From the NCBI GenBank assembly GCA_003538975.1, contig DPQQ01000009.1, positions 35,000 to 60,739 on the forward strand: DNA of 25,740 bases. The letters are read 5' to 3'. The first letter of the stretch is position 1. The number at the start of each line of letters is the position of its first letter. Shown here in pieces: positions 1-7,652 of this stretch. The notes under the pieces were generated by a model, which was not told where the DNA came from, ran no database searches, and saw only the letters and a list, made by a program, of their open reading frames with translations. Made by a program: the position numbers and the translations under genes. This DNA comes from Clostridiales bacterium. GTDB lineage: Bacteria > Bacillota > Clostridia > Christensenellales > Borkfalkiaceae.

Positions 1-2
1 CA

Positions 3-725
3 GTCGTGGCGGGGCTTTCGTACACCATTTCGCAGACGATAACATCGTCTATATGCGCCCATCTCGACAAAGACGTTTTAACGGCTAAAAACTATATAAA
101 TCAGATAGTGTTCTTCGTATATCAGATAGGCTGGTCGATAGGTCAGGCGAACTCGCTTATGGTCGGCAGAATATGCGGTATGGGCGATCTTGACAGAGTT
201 TCGAGAATGCACAGGCAGAATATAAGGCTCGTGTTGTTCTTCAATATAACGATCTCGGTAATATTCGCATTGCTTGCGAGACCGTTGTTCGAATTGTTCT
301 TCGCAGCGAACGGGAAAATATTGCATTACGCCGAGATTATCTTGTGGATAGACGTTGCCGTCGAAGCCGGAAGAGGTATGAATCACGTCGGACAATACGG
401 TCTTAACGCTACCGGCGACGTGCATTATACGACCATAGTTTCGATGACGTCGTGCTGGGCTTTCAGCGTGGGGCTTTCGGCTCTCTTTGTGTATGTGTTT
501 AACTGGGGGCTTTACGGAATGTGGGTTGCTTTCGCCGTGGACGAACTATTCCGCGGAATAGCCTATTACATAAGGTGGCGTAAGGGCGGCTGGAAAACGA
601 GATACAAAAAGGAAGAAGCCACTCTCGAAAAGGCTTCCGCCGATTCTTCGGACAACTTCTCGGAAGAAGTTGTAAATTCCGGCTCTTCGGAAGAAGAGAA
701 CAGCGAAGAAAACAAAGCGGTATAA
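3..725 (+). CDS. MATE-family multidrug/cation antiporter, 3' part (5' end outside window)
   Basis: The open frame enters from the left edge, so the N-terminal half is missing. About 240 residues are visible. They contain several hydrophobic helices separated by short loops, with a repeated cation/drug antiporter texture (residues such as Q-ANSLMVGRICGMGD and GQYGLNATGDV), which resembles the C-terminal six-helix bundle of MATE (NorM/DinF-type) exporters. These are inner-membrane pumps that use a Na+ or H+ gradient to expel cationic compounds. The last ~40 residues form a hydrophilic Glu/Ser-rich cytoplasmic tail (repeated SSEE/EEN) that is longer than usual for the family. A strong intrinsic terminator follows 25 bp after the stop, so this gene ends a transcription unit separate from the ylxM block. 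Substrate cannot be inferred. Confidence 0.82.
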   Translation, partial: VVAGLSYTISQTITSSICAHLDKDVLTAKNYINQIVFFVYQIGWSIGQANSLMVGRICGMGDLDRVSRMHRQNIRLVLFFNITISVIFALLARPLFELFFAANGKILHYAEIILWIDVAVEAGRGMNHVGQYGLNATGDVHYTTIVSMTSCWAFSVGLSALFVYVFNWGLYGMWVAFAVDELFRGIAYYIRWRKGGWKTRYKKEEATLEKASADSSDNFSEEVVNSGSSEEENSEENKAV

Positions 726-750
726 AATATAAATCAGATATTAAAGTAAA

Positions 751-776
751 AGAGCGGTCCGACCGCTCTTTTTTTA
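751..776 (+). terminator. Intrinsic terminator of the MATE gene
   Basis: AGAGCGG (751-757) pairs with CCGCTCT (763-769) around a 5-nt loop, and the arms can extend to a near-perfect 9-bp inverted repeat. A run of T follows immediately (770-775). This is a textbook Rho-independent terminator. Confidence 0.92.
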
Positions 777-797
777 TGAGTAAAACTGTTTTTGTCG

Positions 798-821
798 TAC
801 CTGTATCACCGAAAACGTACC
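798..821 (+). repeat. Intergenic repeat motif, copy 1 (exact)
   Basis: TACCTGT (798-804), five variable bases, CGAAA, three variable bases, TACC; GC follows. The same 16 fixed positions at the same spacing occur at 6063-6086 (minus strand) and 19577-19600. The site lies between the MATE terminator and the ylxM promoter, about 57 bp upstream of the -35 box. No inverted partner was seen here. Function is unknown. Confidence 0.7.
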
Positions 822-877
822 GCAAAGTAAAATTAAGTAATATCTGTAAAAATACAAATAAAAATATGAAAAAAACG

Positions 878-906
878 TTGACTTATACGAAAAAATAAGT
901 TATAAT
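878..906 (+). promoter_or_regulatory. Sigma-A-type promoter of the ylxM-ffh operon
   Basis: -35 TTGACT (878-883), 17-bp spacer, -10 TATAAT (901-906). One mismatch to consensus in total. Predicted start near 913 gives a leader of about 30 nt before ylxM. Confidence 0.9.
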
Positions 907-941
907 CGTTCTGTAAAGTAAAAAAGCCTTACGGGTGAATC

Positions 942-1232
942 ATGAAAGATCTCGGATTTATCGAACTGTACGAAGTTTATAAAGAGTTGTTCACGGCGAA
1001 TCAGAGACGGCTTCTGGACGGGTATTACGATTACGATCTGACGCTTTCGGAACTTGCCGAAGAAGCCGGTACGACGAGACAGAGCGTATACGACGCTGTC
1101 AGAAAGGCAAAAGTTACCTTAAACGAGTACGAGAGTAAGCTCGGCTTGTTGAAACTCAGAAAAAAGCTCGAAGAATTTTCGGAAACGCTTCCGGAAGACA
1201 AAAAGAACGAGCTTAAAAATATTCTTTCTTAA
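942..1232 (+). CDS. ylxM: YlxM-family helix-turn-helix protein, SRP-associated
   Basis: A 96-residue all-helical protein. A sigma-70 region-4-like helix-turn-helix is visible at about residues 34-57 (LSELAEEAGTTRQSVYDAVRKA), followed by a charged C-terminal helix. It matches the YlxM family (also called UPF0122), almost always encoded directly upstream of ffh in Gram-positive bacteria; work in streptococci indicates it modulates SRP GTPase activity. It is the first gene after the promoter at 878-906 and ffh begins 75 bp downstream. The ribosome binding site is weak (GGGTG about 6 nt upstream of ATG). Its last codons and stop lie in a perfect 16-bp tandem duplication (1213-1244). Confidence 0.9.
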   Translation: MKDLGFIELYEVYKELFTANQRRLLDGYYDYDLTLSELAEEAGTTRQSVYDAVRKAKVTLNEYESKLGLLKLRKKLEEFSETLPEDKKNELKNILS

Positions 1233-1244
1233 AAATATTCTTTC
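1213..1244 (+). repeat. Perfect 16-bp tandem duplication spanning the ylxM stop
   Basis: TTAAAAATATTCTTTC occurs at 1213-1228 and again at 1229-1244, followed by TTAA. The stop codon (1230-1232) is created at the junction with the second unit, so the unit duplicated or lost would alter the ylxM C-terminus. Confidence 0.85.
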
Positions 1245-1307
1245 TTAATTAAATTGTTTTTATTAGAAAAGAATACAGAACCGTAATAAGAATTCTACGA
1301 GGTAAAA

Positions 1308-2621
1308 ATGGGAGCGTTCGCGTCATTAAGCGAAAAACTGAATCACGTCTTTTCGAAGATGATGAAGAGAGGTAAACTTACCGAACTCGAGATAAAAACG
1401 GCAATGCGCGAAATACGTATAGCTTTGCTTGAAGCGGACGTAAATATCGCCGTAGCCAAAGATTTTTGCAACAAAGTATCCGAAAAGGCGATAGGACAGG
1501 ATATATTAAAGTCCCTTTCGCCCACTCAGCAGGTTATAAAAATAGTCCGCGACGAACTTATCGCTCTGATGGGCGGCAAGAACGAAAAGCTTTTAACGGC
1601 GGACGCGCCTCCGACGGTCATAATGATGTCCGGTCTGCAGGGCGCCGGCAAGACCACGCTTTGCGGCAAGCTTGCCCTGAATATCAAAAAGCAAGGCAAA
1701 AAACCTCTGCTCGTCGCGTGCGACGTATACAGACCGGCTGCGATAAATCAGCTTAAAGTAGTAGGCTCTCAGGCGGGAGTCGAAGTGTTCGAAAAGGGAC
1801 AGGGCAACCCCGTCAAAATAGCGGAAGAAGCCGTTAAATACGCAAAATCTTACGGCTTCGATCCCGTAATCATAGATACCGCAGGCAGACTTCAGATAGA
1901 CGAAACTCTTATGGAAGAGCTTGAAAATATCAAGGCCGCCGTTCATCCGACCGAAATACTTCTTGTCGTCGACGCGATGACCGGTCAGGTCGCGGTTGAA
2001 GTCGCCGATACGTTCAACAAACGTCTCGAAGTAACAGGACTCGTTCTTACAAAACTTGACGGCGATACGAGAGGCGGCGCGGCGCTTTCGATGAGACAGG
2101 TTACGGGCAAACCGATAAAGTATTGTTCCGTTGGCGAAAAGCTCGGCGATCTCGAACCGTTTTATCCCGACAGAATGGCTTCGAGAATACTCGGCATGGG
2201 CGACGTACTTACTCTTATCGAAAAGGCGGAAGCGGCTATAACCGAACAGGAAGCCAAAGAGATGGAGAAGAAGTTTCTTAAGAACTCTTTCACTCTCGAG
2301 GATTATTTAAGCCAGTTCGAAGCGATGAAGAAGATGGGCGGGCTTTCGAGCATACTTTCGATGATGCCGCAGATGCAGGGTAAAATGAAGGTTAACCCCG
2401 ACGATATAGACGAAAGCAAGATCGAAAAGGTCAAGGCGATAATCTATTCGATGACTCCGAGAGAAAGAAGAGATCCGTCGATACTCAACTATTCGAGGAA
2501 AATGCGTATAGCAAAAGGCGCGGGAACGGACATTCAGGAAGTAAACAAACTCCTGAAGCAGTACGAACAAAGTAAGCAGATGATGAAGCAGATGAAGAAT
2601 AATAAACGCTTCGGATTCTGA
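1308..2621 (+). CDS. ffh: Signal recognition particle GTPase Ffh (SRP54)
   Basis: Binds the SRP RNA and signal sequences of nascent membrane and exported proteins and docks them to FtsY. The 437-residue length is normal. The order is an N-domain helical bundle (about 1-90), then the G domain with P-loop GLQGAGKTT (109-117), DTAGR (190-194) and TKLDGD (248-253), then a methionine-rich M domain from about residue 300 carrying MMPQMQG and the RNA-binding stretch TPRERRDPSILNYSRKMRIAKGAG. Start ATG has GAGGT five nt upstream. It is cotranscribed with ylxM and followed after 97 bp by rpsP. Nothing is missing. Confidence 0.98.
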   Translation: MGAFASLSEKLNHVFSKMMKRGKLTELEIKTAMREIRIALLEADVNIAVAKDFCNKVSEKAIGQDILKSLSPTQQVIKIVRDELIALMGGKNEKLLTADAPPTVIMMSGLQGAGKTTLCGKLALNIKKQGKKPLLVACDVYRPAAINQLKVVGSQAGVEVFEKGQGNPVKIAEEAVKYAKSYGFDPVIIDTAGRLQIDETLMEELENIKAAVHPTEILLVVDAMTGQVAVEVADTFNKRLEVTGLVLTKLDGDTRGGAALSMRQVTGKPIKYCSVGEKLGDLEPFYPDRMASRILGMGDVLTLIEKAEAAITEQEAKEMEKKFLKNSFTLEDYLSQFEAMKKMGGLSSILSMMPQMQGKMKVNPDDIDESKIEKVKAIIYSMTPRERRDPSILNYSRKMRIAKGAGTDIQEVNKLLKQYEQSKQMMKQMKNNKRFGF

Positions 2622-2718
2622 GACGACGGATAATAAAAAAGTAAAAAACGCGTAAGCGTAAAAATAAAAATAAAAATTTATATTTATAAAAGCCAAGGAA
2701 GGCTTACAAGGAGAAATC

Positions 2719-2973
2719 ATGGCAGTAAAAATGAGATTAACAAGACTCGGCGACAAAAAATCACCCTTCTATCGTATCGTAGTAATCGATTCGAGAAAGG
2801 CTCGCGATGACGGATATATCGAAAAGATCGGTCATTACGATCCCAAAACCAAGGAACTCGCTATAAACGAAGAAGCGGCTAAAAAATGGCTCGCGAACGG
2901 CGTTCAGCCCACCGAAACCGTTAAGACTTTGCTTGTAAAACAGGGTATCCTCGAAGGCAAAAAGTCGAAATAA
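2719..2973 (+). CDS. rpsP: 30S ribosomal protein S16
   Basis: An 84-residue protein starting MAVKMRLTRLGDKKSPFYRIVVIDSRKARD, the diagnostic S16 N-terminus, followed by GYIEKIGHYDP. S16 is an early 30S assembly protein bound to 16S rRNA. Its strong ribosome binding site AAGGAG lies 5 nt before the ATG, as expected for a highly translated ribosomal gene. The 97-bp spacer after ffh holds no clear promoter. khpA follows 12 bp after the stop. Confidence 0.98.
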   Translation: MAVKMRLTRLGDKKSPFYRIVVIDSRKARDDGYIEKIGHYDPKTKELAINEEAAKKWLANGVQPTETVKTLLVKQGILEGKKSK

Positions 2974-2985
2974 GGACAGTAAATA

Positions 2986-3228
2986 ATGTTAGATCTTATT
3001 AAATACATCGTTGAAAGATTTGCCGACCATAAGGACGAAATCGAATACAAGGTTTCCGAAAACGGCAAAAACGTAGACGTTACCGTCGTATTGAACGACG
3101 ACGATATGGGCAAGGTTATCGGCAGACAGGGCAAACTTGCGAAGGCTCTCCGTACGCTCGTCAAGGCTGCCGCGCAGAAAGAAAATAAAAGATACAATAT
3201 CGAAATCAAAGGCAAAAGCGAAATATAG
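2986..3228 (+). CDS. khpA: KH-domain RNA-binding protein KhpA (YlqC)
   Basis: An 80-residue single KH domain. The nucleic-acid-binding GXXG loop is visible as GKVIGRQGK, followed by the helix LAKALRTLVKAAA. It belongs to the KhpA/YlqC family, nearly always between rpsP and rimM in Bacillota; in pneumococcus it pairs with KhpB/EloR and influences cell elongation and division. The ribosome binding site AAGGA overlaps the rpsP stop. A strong intrinsic terminator lies only 27 bp after the stop, which ends or throttles this unit before rimM. Confidence 0.95.
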   Translation: MLDLIKYIVERFADHKDEIEYKVSENGKNVDVTVVLNDDDMGKVIGRQGKLAKALRTLVKAAAQKENKRYNIEIKGKSEI

Positions 3229-3254
3229 TTTGCTTTTTTAAGACTTGATTTTAC

Positions 3255-3285
3255 GGGGAATAAGACTTATTATTCCCCTTTTTTT
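3255..3285 (+). terminator. Intrinsic terminator between khpA and rimM
   Basis: GGGGAATAA (3255-3263) pairs with TTATTCCCC (3270-3278), a 9-bp stem with a 6-nt loop, followed by seven T (3279-3285). Only about 31 bp separate it from the rimM ATG at 3317, which leaves no room for a normal promoter between them. Confidence 0.9.
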
Positions 3286-3316
3286 CGGGATAAAGATTTT
3301 TCTTTACGGGTTATTT

Positions 3317-3829
3317 ATGGAAAAGTTTCTGCTTGTCGGCGAAATCGTAAAGCCGCAGGGTATAAAAGGCGAAGTAAAACTAAAAACTTACGTGGACGAC
3401 GTAAAAAGGTTCAAAAAACTAAAAGAAGCGTATATAGACGATAAATGCGTAAAAGTTTCGGACGCGAGAATTTCCGGACAGGACGTGTATTTGTCTTTTT
3501 ACGGTGTTCCGGACAGAAACGCCGCGGAGTTTTTGCGCGGTAAAAAAGTTTTCGTTTCGCGCGAGAACGCCGTCGAACTTAAAGAAGGCAGTTACTTTAT
3601 AGCGGACGTAATAGGTTCCGCAGTCATCTTAAAAGGCGAAACGGACGAAGAAGCCGGCGTCGTGGACGATATAATAAAATATTCGTCGGACGTATATTTC
3701 TGCTCGGGCGGCGGTAAAAAGTTCATGTTTCCGCTGCTTAAAGATCTTCTGATAAAAATAGACGCGGAAGAAAAGAAAGTTTATCTTGATAAAAAGCGTT
3801 TTTACGAGGTGGTTTCTTATGAAGATTAG
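3317..3829 (+). CDS. rimM: 16S rRNA processing / ribosome maturation factor RimM
   Basis: Helps mature the 30S head region around S19. The 170-residue protein starts MEKFLLVGEIVKPQGIKGEVKLKTY, the typical RimM N-terminal barrel with the GxIxKPxGxKGEV pattern; a PRC-type barrel follows from about residue 88 and ends in the conserved FPLLKDLLIKID segment. The frame stays open upstream to a TTG at 3245, but that extension would run across the terminator at 3255-3285 and adds residues foreign to the family, so ATG 3317 is chosen. Its ribosome binding site is weak (GGG about 7 nt upstream). The 3' end overlaps trmD by 11 bp, suggesting translational coupling. Confidence 0.93.
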   Translation: MEKFLLVGEIVKPQGIKGEVKLKTYVDDVKRFKKLKEAYIDDKCVKVSDARISGQDVYLSFYGVPDRNAAEFLRGKKVFVSRENAVELKEGSYFIADVIGSAVILKGETDEEAGVVDDIIKYSSDVYFCSGGGKKFMFPLLKDLLIKIDAEEKKVYLDKKRFYEVVSYED

Positions 3830-4547
3830 TATTCTTACGCTTTTTCCGGAAATGTTTGCTCCTTTAAAAGAGAGCATTATCGGAAGGGCGGTAAAAAACG
3901 GCAAGGTCGAAATCGAATATTTTAACATAAGGGACTACTCAAAAGACAAGCACCGCAAGACGGACGACGCGCCTTTCGGCGGCGGGGCGGGCATGCTTAT
4001 GACGCCGCAGCCTATCGCCGATTGCATTACGGCGGTCGATCCCGAACATAAGGCGAAAAGAATTTATATGTCTCCCAAGGGCAGAAGGTTCGATCAGTCC
4101 GTAGTAAGGGAACTTTCCGAAAAGAAAGAAGACCTTATACTTTTATGCGGACATTACGAAGGCGTGGATCAGCGTGTTATCGATCTTTTCATCGACGACG
4201 AAATTTCGATAGGCGATTACGTTTTAACGGGGGGCGAACTCCCGGCGATGGTAGTGACCGACGCGGTCTGCAGGTATCTGGACGGCGTTTTAAACGCGGA
4301 CTCCGTAACGTACGAAAGTTTTTCGGACGGCAAGCTCGAATACCCGCAGTATACGCGCCCTCAGGTTTTTATGGGACTCGAAGTACCCGAGGTTCTGATT
4401 TCCGGCGACCATAAAAAGGTGGACTTGTGGAGAGAAAAGGAAGCTTCGGATCTTACGAAACGCCTTCGCCCCGACCTTGTTGCCGAAGACGATACCAAAG
4501 AAGAAAAGCCGGTTAAAAAGAAAAACAAAAAAGAAAGAGGGGAATAA
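3819..4547 (+). CDS. trmD: tRNA (guanine-37-N1)-methyltransferase TrmD
   Basis: Methylates G37 next to the anticodon using S-adenosylmethionine, which prevents +1 frameshifting. The 242-residue protein starts MKISILTLFPEMF. It shows the SPOUT trefoil-knot motifs: LLCGHYEGVDQRV and then SIGDYVLTGGELPAMVVTDAVCRYLDGVL. GAGGTGG sits 6 nt before the ATG inside rimM. The frame is open further upstream but those codons belong to rimM. The last ~25 residues are an acidic then lysine-rich tail (KEEKPVKKKNKKERGE) beyond the usual C-terminus. The stop codon abuts the rbgA start with no spacer. Confidence 0.97.
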   Translation: MKISILTLFPEMFAPLKESIIGRAVKNGKVEIEYFNIRDYSKDKHRKTDDAPFGGGAGMLMTPQPIADCITAVDPEHKAKRIYMSPKGRRFDQSVVRELSEKKEDLILLCGHYEGVDQRVIDLFIDDEISIGDYVLTGGELPAMVVTDAVCRYLDGVLNADSVTYESFSDGKLEYPQYTRPQVFMGLEVPEVLISGDHKKVDLWREKEASDLTKRLRPDLVAEDDTKEEKPVKKKNKKERGE

Positions 4548-5381
4548 ATGGACGTTATACAGTGGTACCCCGGGCATATGGCGAAAGCCATGCGCAAAAT
4601 GGAAGAGAGCGTAAAACTCGTGGACGGCGGCTGCATAGTGCTGGACGCGAGATGTCCTTACGCGTGCGAAAACAGAAAAATAGAAAAACTTTTCGGAACA
4701 AAGCCGATACTTTTCGTTTTGAATAAAGCCGACCTTGTGGATAAAAACGACCTTACAAGGCTTACGGCGGAGTATATAAAAAATAAAAGAAACGTCATCG
4801 CGATAGATTCGAGATCGAAAAGAGACATAAAGGCTTTGTACGACAAGATTTTTTCGATCCTTAAAGAAAAGATAGAAGCGAACAGACAAAAAGGATATTT
4901 CCGTCCGGTAAGAATTATGGTAGCCGGCATCCCGAATACCGGTAAATCGACTATAATAAACGCGCTTGCCGGCGGTAAAAAAGCGCAGGTCGGCGACAAA
5001 GCGGGCGTTACGAGAAGTAACCAGTGGATAAAGCTCGAAGAACTCGAACTTCTGGACACTCCGGGAACGATGCCCCCGTCGTTTTCCGACCAGCAAGCCG
5101 CTTTAAGACTCGCGTTTATCGGAAGCGTAAACGACGAAATTCTGGACAGTGCGGATTTGTGTTTCGAGCTGATAAAGTTTTTAGCCGAAAAATATCCCGA
5201 AAATCTTAAAGAGAGATACAAGCTGGATAATTTGTCCGAAGCTCCGCTTGAAAACTTCGAAGCGATATGCAAGGCGAGGGGATATATCAAAAAGGGCGCG
5301 GAATACGATTACGACCGCTGCGCAAAAGCGGTTATAGACGATCTGCGTTCGGGCAAGCTCGGCAAAATAGTTTTCGAATAA
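4548..5381 (+). CDS. rbgA: Ribosome biogenesis GTPase RbgA (YlqF)
   Basis: A circularly permuted GTPase needed for late 50S assembly. The permuted motif order is visible: G4 NKADL (59-63) comes before G1 GIPNTGKST (127-135) and G3 DTPG (170-173). The N-terminus IQWYPGHMAKAMRKM is diagnostic. Length 277 is close to the B. subtilis protein. The C-terminal helical domain, thought to contact the 50S, spans about 190-277. The ATG follows the trmD TAA directly and GAGG lies at the end of trmD, so the two are translationally coupled. A perfect 12-bp palindrome, TAATCGCGATTA (5379-5390), overlaps the stop codon. Confidence 0.96.
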   Translation: MDVIQWYPGHMAKAMRKMEESVKLVDGGCIVLDARCPYACENRKIEKLFGTKPILFVLNKADLVDKNDLTRLTAEYIKNKRNVIAIDSRSKRDIKALYDKIFSILKEKIEANRQKGYFRPVRIMVAGIPNTGKSTIINALAGGKKAQVGDKAGVTRSNQWIKLEELELLDTPGTMPPSFSDQQAALRLAFIGSVNDEILDSADLCFELIKFLAEKYPENLKERYKLDNLSEAPLENFEAICKARGYIKKGAEYDYDRCAKAVIDDLRSGKLGKIVFE

Positions 5382-5403
5382 TCGCGATTAAAAAATAAAA
5401 ATT

Positions 5404-6060
5404 ATGAAGAAAGAAAAAGTAAGCGTAAAAGAAAAGCTCGGAATCGAAAAGGAATTTTTGAGTAAAGGTTTTGGTTTGGTCGCCGGCGTGGACGAAGTCG
5501 GCAGAGGTCCGCTCGCCGGTCCCGTCGTATGCTGTGCGGTTATCATGCCGCTCGAAGAAAACCTTCTTATCGAAGGCGTAGACGACTCTAAAAAGCTCTC
5601 GGCAAAAAAGAGAGAAGAGCTTGCCGCAGAGATAAAGAAAAAAGCGGTTTCGTACTGCATATACGAAGTTTCGCCCGAAGTCATAGACGAAATAAACATA
5701 TTGAACGCCGTAAAACTTTGTATGGTGAAAGCGGTCGAAGGGTTAAAGGTAAAGCCTTCCGCACTGATAGTCGACGGAAACGACACTCATCTCGATTTTT
5801 CCGGCGACGATTATCTTAAAGAAATAAAGTACGTAATAAAAGGCGACGCAAAAAGTTATACGGTAGGTTGCGCTTCGATTTTAGCAAAGGTTTACCGTGA
5901 TGATCTTATGGACAGTTACGATTCCGTTTATCCGGAATACGGCTTTATAAAACATAAAGGCTACGGCACGGCGTTACATATCGAAGCGATTAAAAATCAC
6001 GGCTTAACGCCTTTGCACCGCAAATCTTTTACTAAAAATTTCGTTAAACAAGACCGGTAA
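5404..6060 (+). CDS. rnhB: Ribonuclease HII
   Basis: Cleaves RNA in RNA-DNA hybrids and removes single ribonucleotides from DNA. Of 218 residues, the catalytic pair is D30-E31 in GVDEVGRGPLAGPV; the further conserved segments LIVDGND and KSYTVGCASILAKVYRD, and the C-terminal YGFIKHKGYGT..H, are present. A ~25-residue leader precedes the catalytic core, normal for clostridial members. No Shine-Dalgarno sequence is visible in the AT-rich 22-bp spacer, so translation may depend on coupling to rbgA. The stop codon is followed at once by a copy of the intergenic repeat. Confidence 0.96.
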   Translation: MKKEKVSVKEKLGIEKEFLSKGFGLVAGVDEVGRGPLAGPVVCCAVIMPLEENLLIEGVDDSKKLSAKKREELAAEIKKKAVSYCIYEVSPEVIDEINILNAVKLCMVKAVEGLKVKPSALIVDGNDTHLDFSGDDYLKEIKYVIKGDAKSYTVGCASILAKVYRDDLMDSYDSVYPEYGFIKHKGYGTALHIEAIKNHGLTPLHRKSFTKNFVKQDR

Positions 6061-6136
6061 AAGGTAACGTTTCGGTAACACAGGTATGATAAGACGCTGT
6101 CTTATTCCGAGCAAAAGTATCGGAGAAACGATACCG
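6061..6136 (+). repeat. Intergenic repeat element with inverted ends (motif copy 2, minus strand, exact)
   Basis: The core 6063-6086 read on the minus strand is TACCTGT-N5-CGAAA-N3-TACC with all fixed positions intact. Its left arm GGTAACGTTTC (6063-6073) can pair with GAAACGATACC (6125-6135) with one mismatch. Between them lie two hairpins: ATAAGAC/GTCTTAT (6089-6105) and GTATCG/CGATAC (6117-6134, which competes with the long arm pairing). The element fills most of the 111-bp gap before the oxidoreductase gene. Confidence 0.65.
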
Positions 6137-6171
6137 TGAAACAAGCGAATATAATAAATAAGGAAGTAAAA

Positions 6172-7548
6172 ATGAGTTACAAAAAAGAGTATGACGTAAT
6201 AATAATCGGCGCAGGTCCCGGCGGAATATTTTCCGCTTACGAACTTAAAGATTCGGGCTTAAAAGTGGCGGTATTCGAAGAAGGATTTCCCCTTGAAAAA
6301 AGAAGATGTCCCATTGACGGCGAAAAGATAAAAACCTGCGTCAAATGCAAAACCTGTTCGATAATGTCCGGCTTCGGCGGAGCGGGAGCGTTTTCGGACG
6401 GAAAATATAATATCACGAACGACTTCGGCGGAAGCTTATACGAACATATCGGCAGAAAAAAAGCTCTGGAGCTTATGGAGTACGTCGATAAGATAAATTT
6501 AAAGCACGGCGGCGAAGGAACAAAGCTTTATTCCACGGCAGGCACGAGATTTTCGAAGATTTGCATGCAGAACAAGCTTTCGCTTCTTAACGCAAAAGTA
6601 AGACATCTCGGCACGGATATAAATTACACCGTTCTGGCTAATATTTACGACGAAATAAAAAACAAGGTGGACTTCTACTTTTCGGATCCCGTAAAAGACG
6701 TCAAAAAGGTCGAAAACGGATTTGAGATTATTGCAGACGGCGAATATTTTGCAGAAAAGTGCATAATTTCGGTAGGAAGAAGCGGCAGTAAGTGGATGGA
6801 AGAAACCTGTAAGAGTCTCGGAATCCACACCAGCTCGAACAGAGTCGATATAGGCGTAAGAGTCGAACTCCCCGCGCTTATTTTCGAAGATCTTACGAAC
6901 GAACTTTACGAAAGCAAAATCGTTTACAGAACGGAAGAATTCGAAGACAACGTAAGAACTTTCTGCATGAACCCGCACGGAATAGTCGTTAACGAAAACA
7001 CGAACGGCATTATAACGGTAAACGGACACAGTTTCGAAGGCGACGACAAAAAGACCGAAAACACAAACTTCGCTCTGCTTGTTTCCAAGCATTTTTCGGA
7101 ACCGTTCAAAGACAGCAACGGCTACGGCGAAAGCATAGCGAGACTTTCCAACATGCTCGGCGGCGGCGTTATCGTTCAGCGTTTCGGCGATCTCGTAAGG
7201 GGCAGAAGAAGCACCCAGAAGCGTATCGACGAAGGTCTTGTCAATCCTACGCTGAAAGCGACTCCCGGCGACCTCAGTCTTGTTCTTCCGAAGAGAATTC
7301 TGGACGGAATAATCGAAATGATTTACGCACTCGACAAAGTTGCTCCCGGCACGGCTAACGACGATACGCTTTTATACGGCGTGGAAGTCAAGTTCTACAA
7401 TATGGAAGTCGACACGGACGAAAATCTCGAAACGAATTACAAAGGCTTGTACGTGATAGGCGACGGCAGCGGCGTAACCCATTCGCTTTCGCATGCGTCG
7501 GCAAGCGGCGTTTACGTCGCGAGAAAAATTCTCGAAGAAAAGAATTAA
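6172..7548 (+). CDS. FAD-dependent oxidoreductase, COG2509-like (NAD(FAD)-utilizing dehydrogenase)
   Basis: A 458-residue flavoprotein. The N-terminal Rossmann dinucleotide site is IIIGAGPGG (about 10-18) ending in an acidic residue of the second strand (VFEEG), and the C-terminal FAD-contact motif is VIGDGSGVTHSLSHASASG. Cysteines C46, C56, C59 and C62 sit directly before SGFGGAGAFSDGK, a pattern I associate with the uncharacterised COG2509 group. Substrate and partner are unknown. The frame is open to a GTG at 6136, but ATG 6172 has AAGGAAG 6 nt upstream and begins where the family usually begins. It interrupts the usual rnhB-yraN order and is flanked on both sides by copies of the same intergenic repeat. 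Confidence 0.85.
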   Translation: MSYKKEYDVIIIGAGPGGIFSAYELKDSGLKVAVFEEGFPLEKRRCPIDGEKIKTCVKCKTCSIMSGFGGAGAFSDGKYNITNDFGGSLYEHIGRKKALELMEYVDKINLKHGGEGTKLYSTAGTRFSKICMQNKLSLLNAKVRHLGTDINYTVLANIYDEIKNKVDFYFSDPVKDVKKVENGFEIIADGEYFAEKCIISVGRSGSKWMEETCKSLGIHTSSNRVDIGVRVELPALIFEDLTNELYESKIVYRTEEFEDNVRTFCMNPHGIVVNENTNGIITVNGHSFEGDDKKTENTNFALLVSKHFSEPFKDSNGYGESIARLSNMLGGGVIVQRFGDLVRGRRSTQKRIDEGLVNPTLKATPGDLSLVLPKRILDGIIEMIYALDKVAPGTANDDTLLYGVEVKFYNMEVDTDENLETNYKGLYVIGDGSGVTHSLSHASASGVYVARKILEEKN

Positions 7549-7566
7549 ACCGGAGTTAAAAGTTAA

Positions 7567-7590
7567 GGTAACGTTTCAACGATACAGGTT
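7567..7590 (-). repeat. Intergenic repeat motif, copy 3 (two mismatches)
   Basis: Read on the minus strand: AACCTGT, five bases, TGAAA, three bases, TACC, then TT. Spacing is identical to copies 1, 2 and 4, with two substitutions at fixed positions. The first 13 bases of the + strand (from 7565) are identical to copy 2 at 6061. A weak partner of opposite orientation (CCGAAAATACGC, 7604-7615) follows. Confidence 0.6.
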
Positions 7591-7652
7591 GAGCCGTTAT
7601 ATGCCGAAAATACGCTAAATAATAGTAAACCGCGTTAAGATAAGGGGTAAAT

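Noticed and set aside
3245..3316. Upstream extension of rimM to a TTG start
   Set aside because: It would be translated through the terminator hairpin and adds residues foreign to RimM.
5379..5390. 12-bp palindrome TAATCGCGATTA over the rbgA stop
   Set aside because: Single occurrence, no position relative to a promoter, short enough to be chance.
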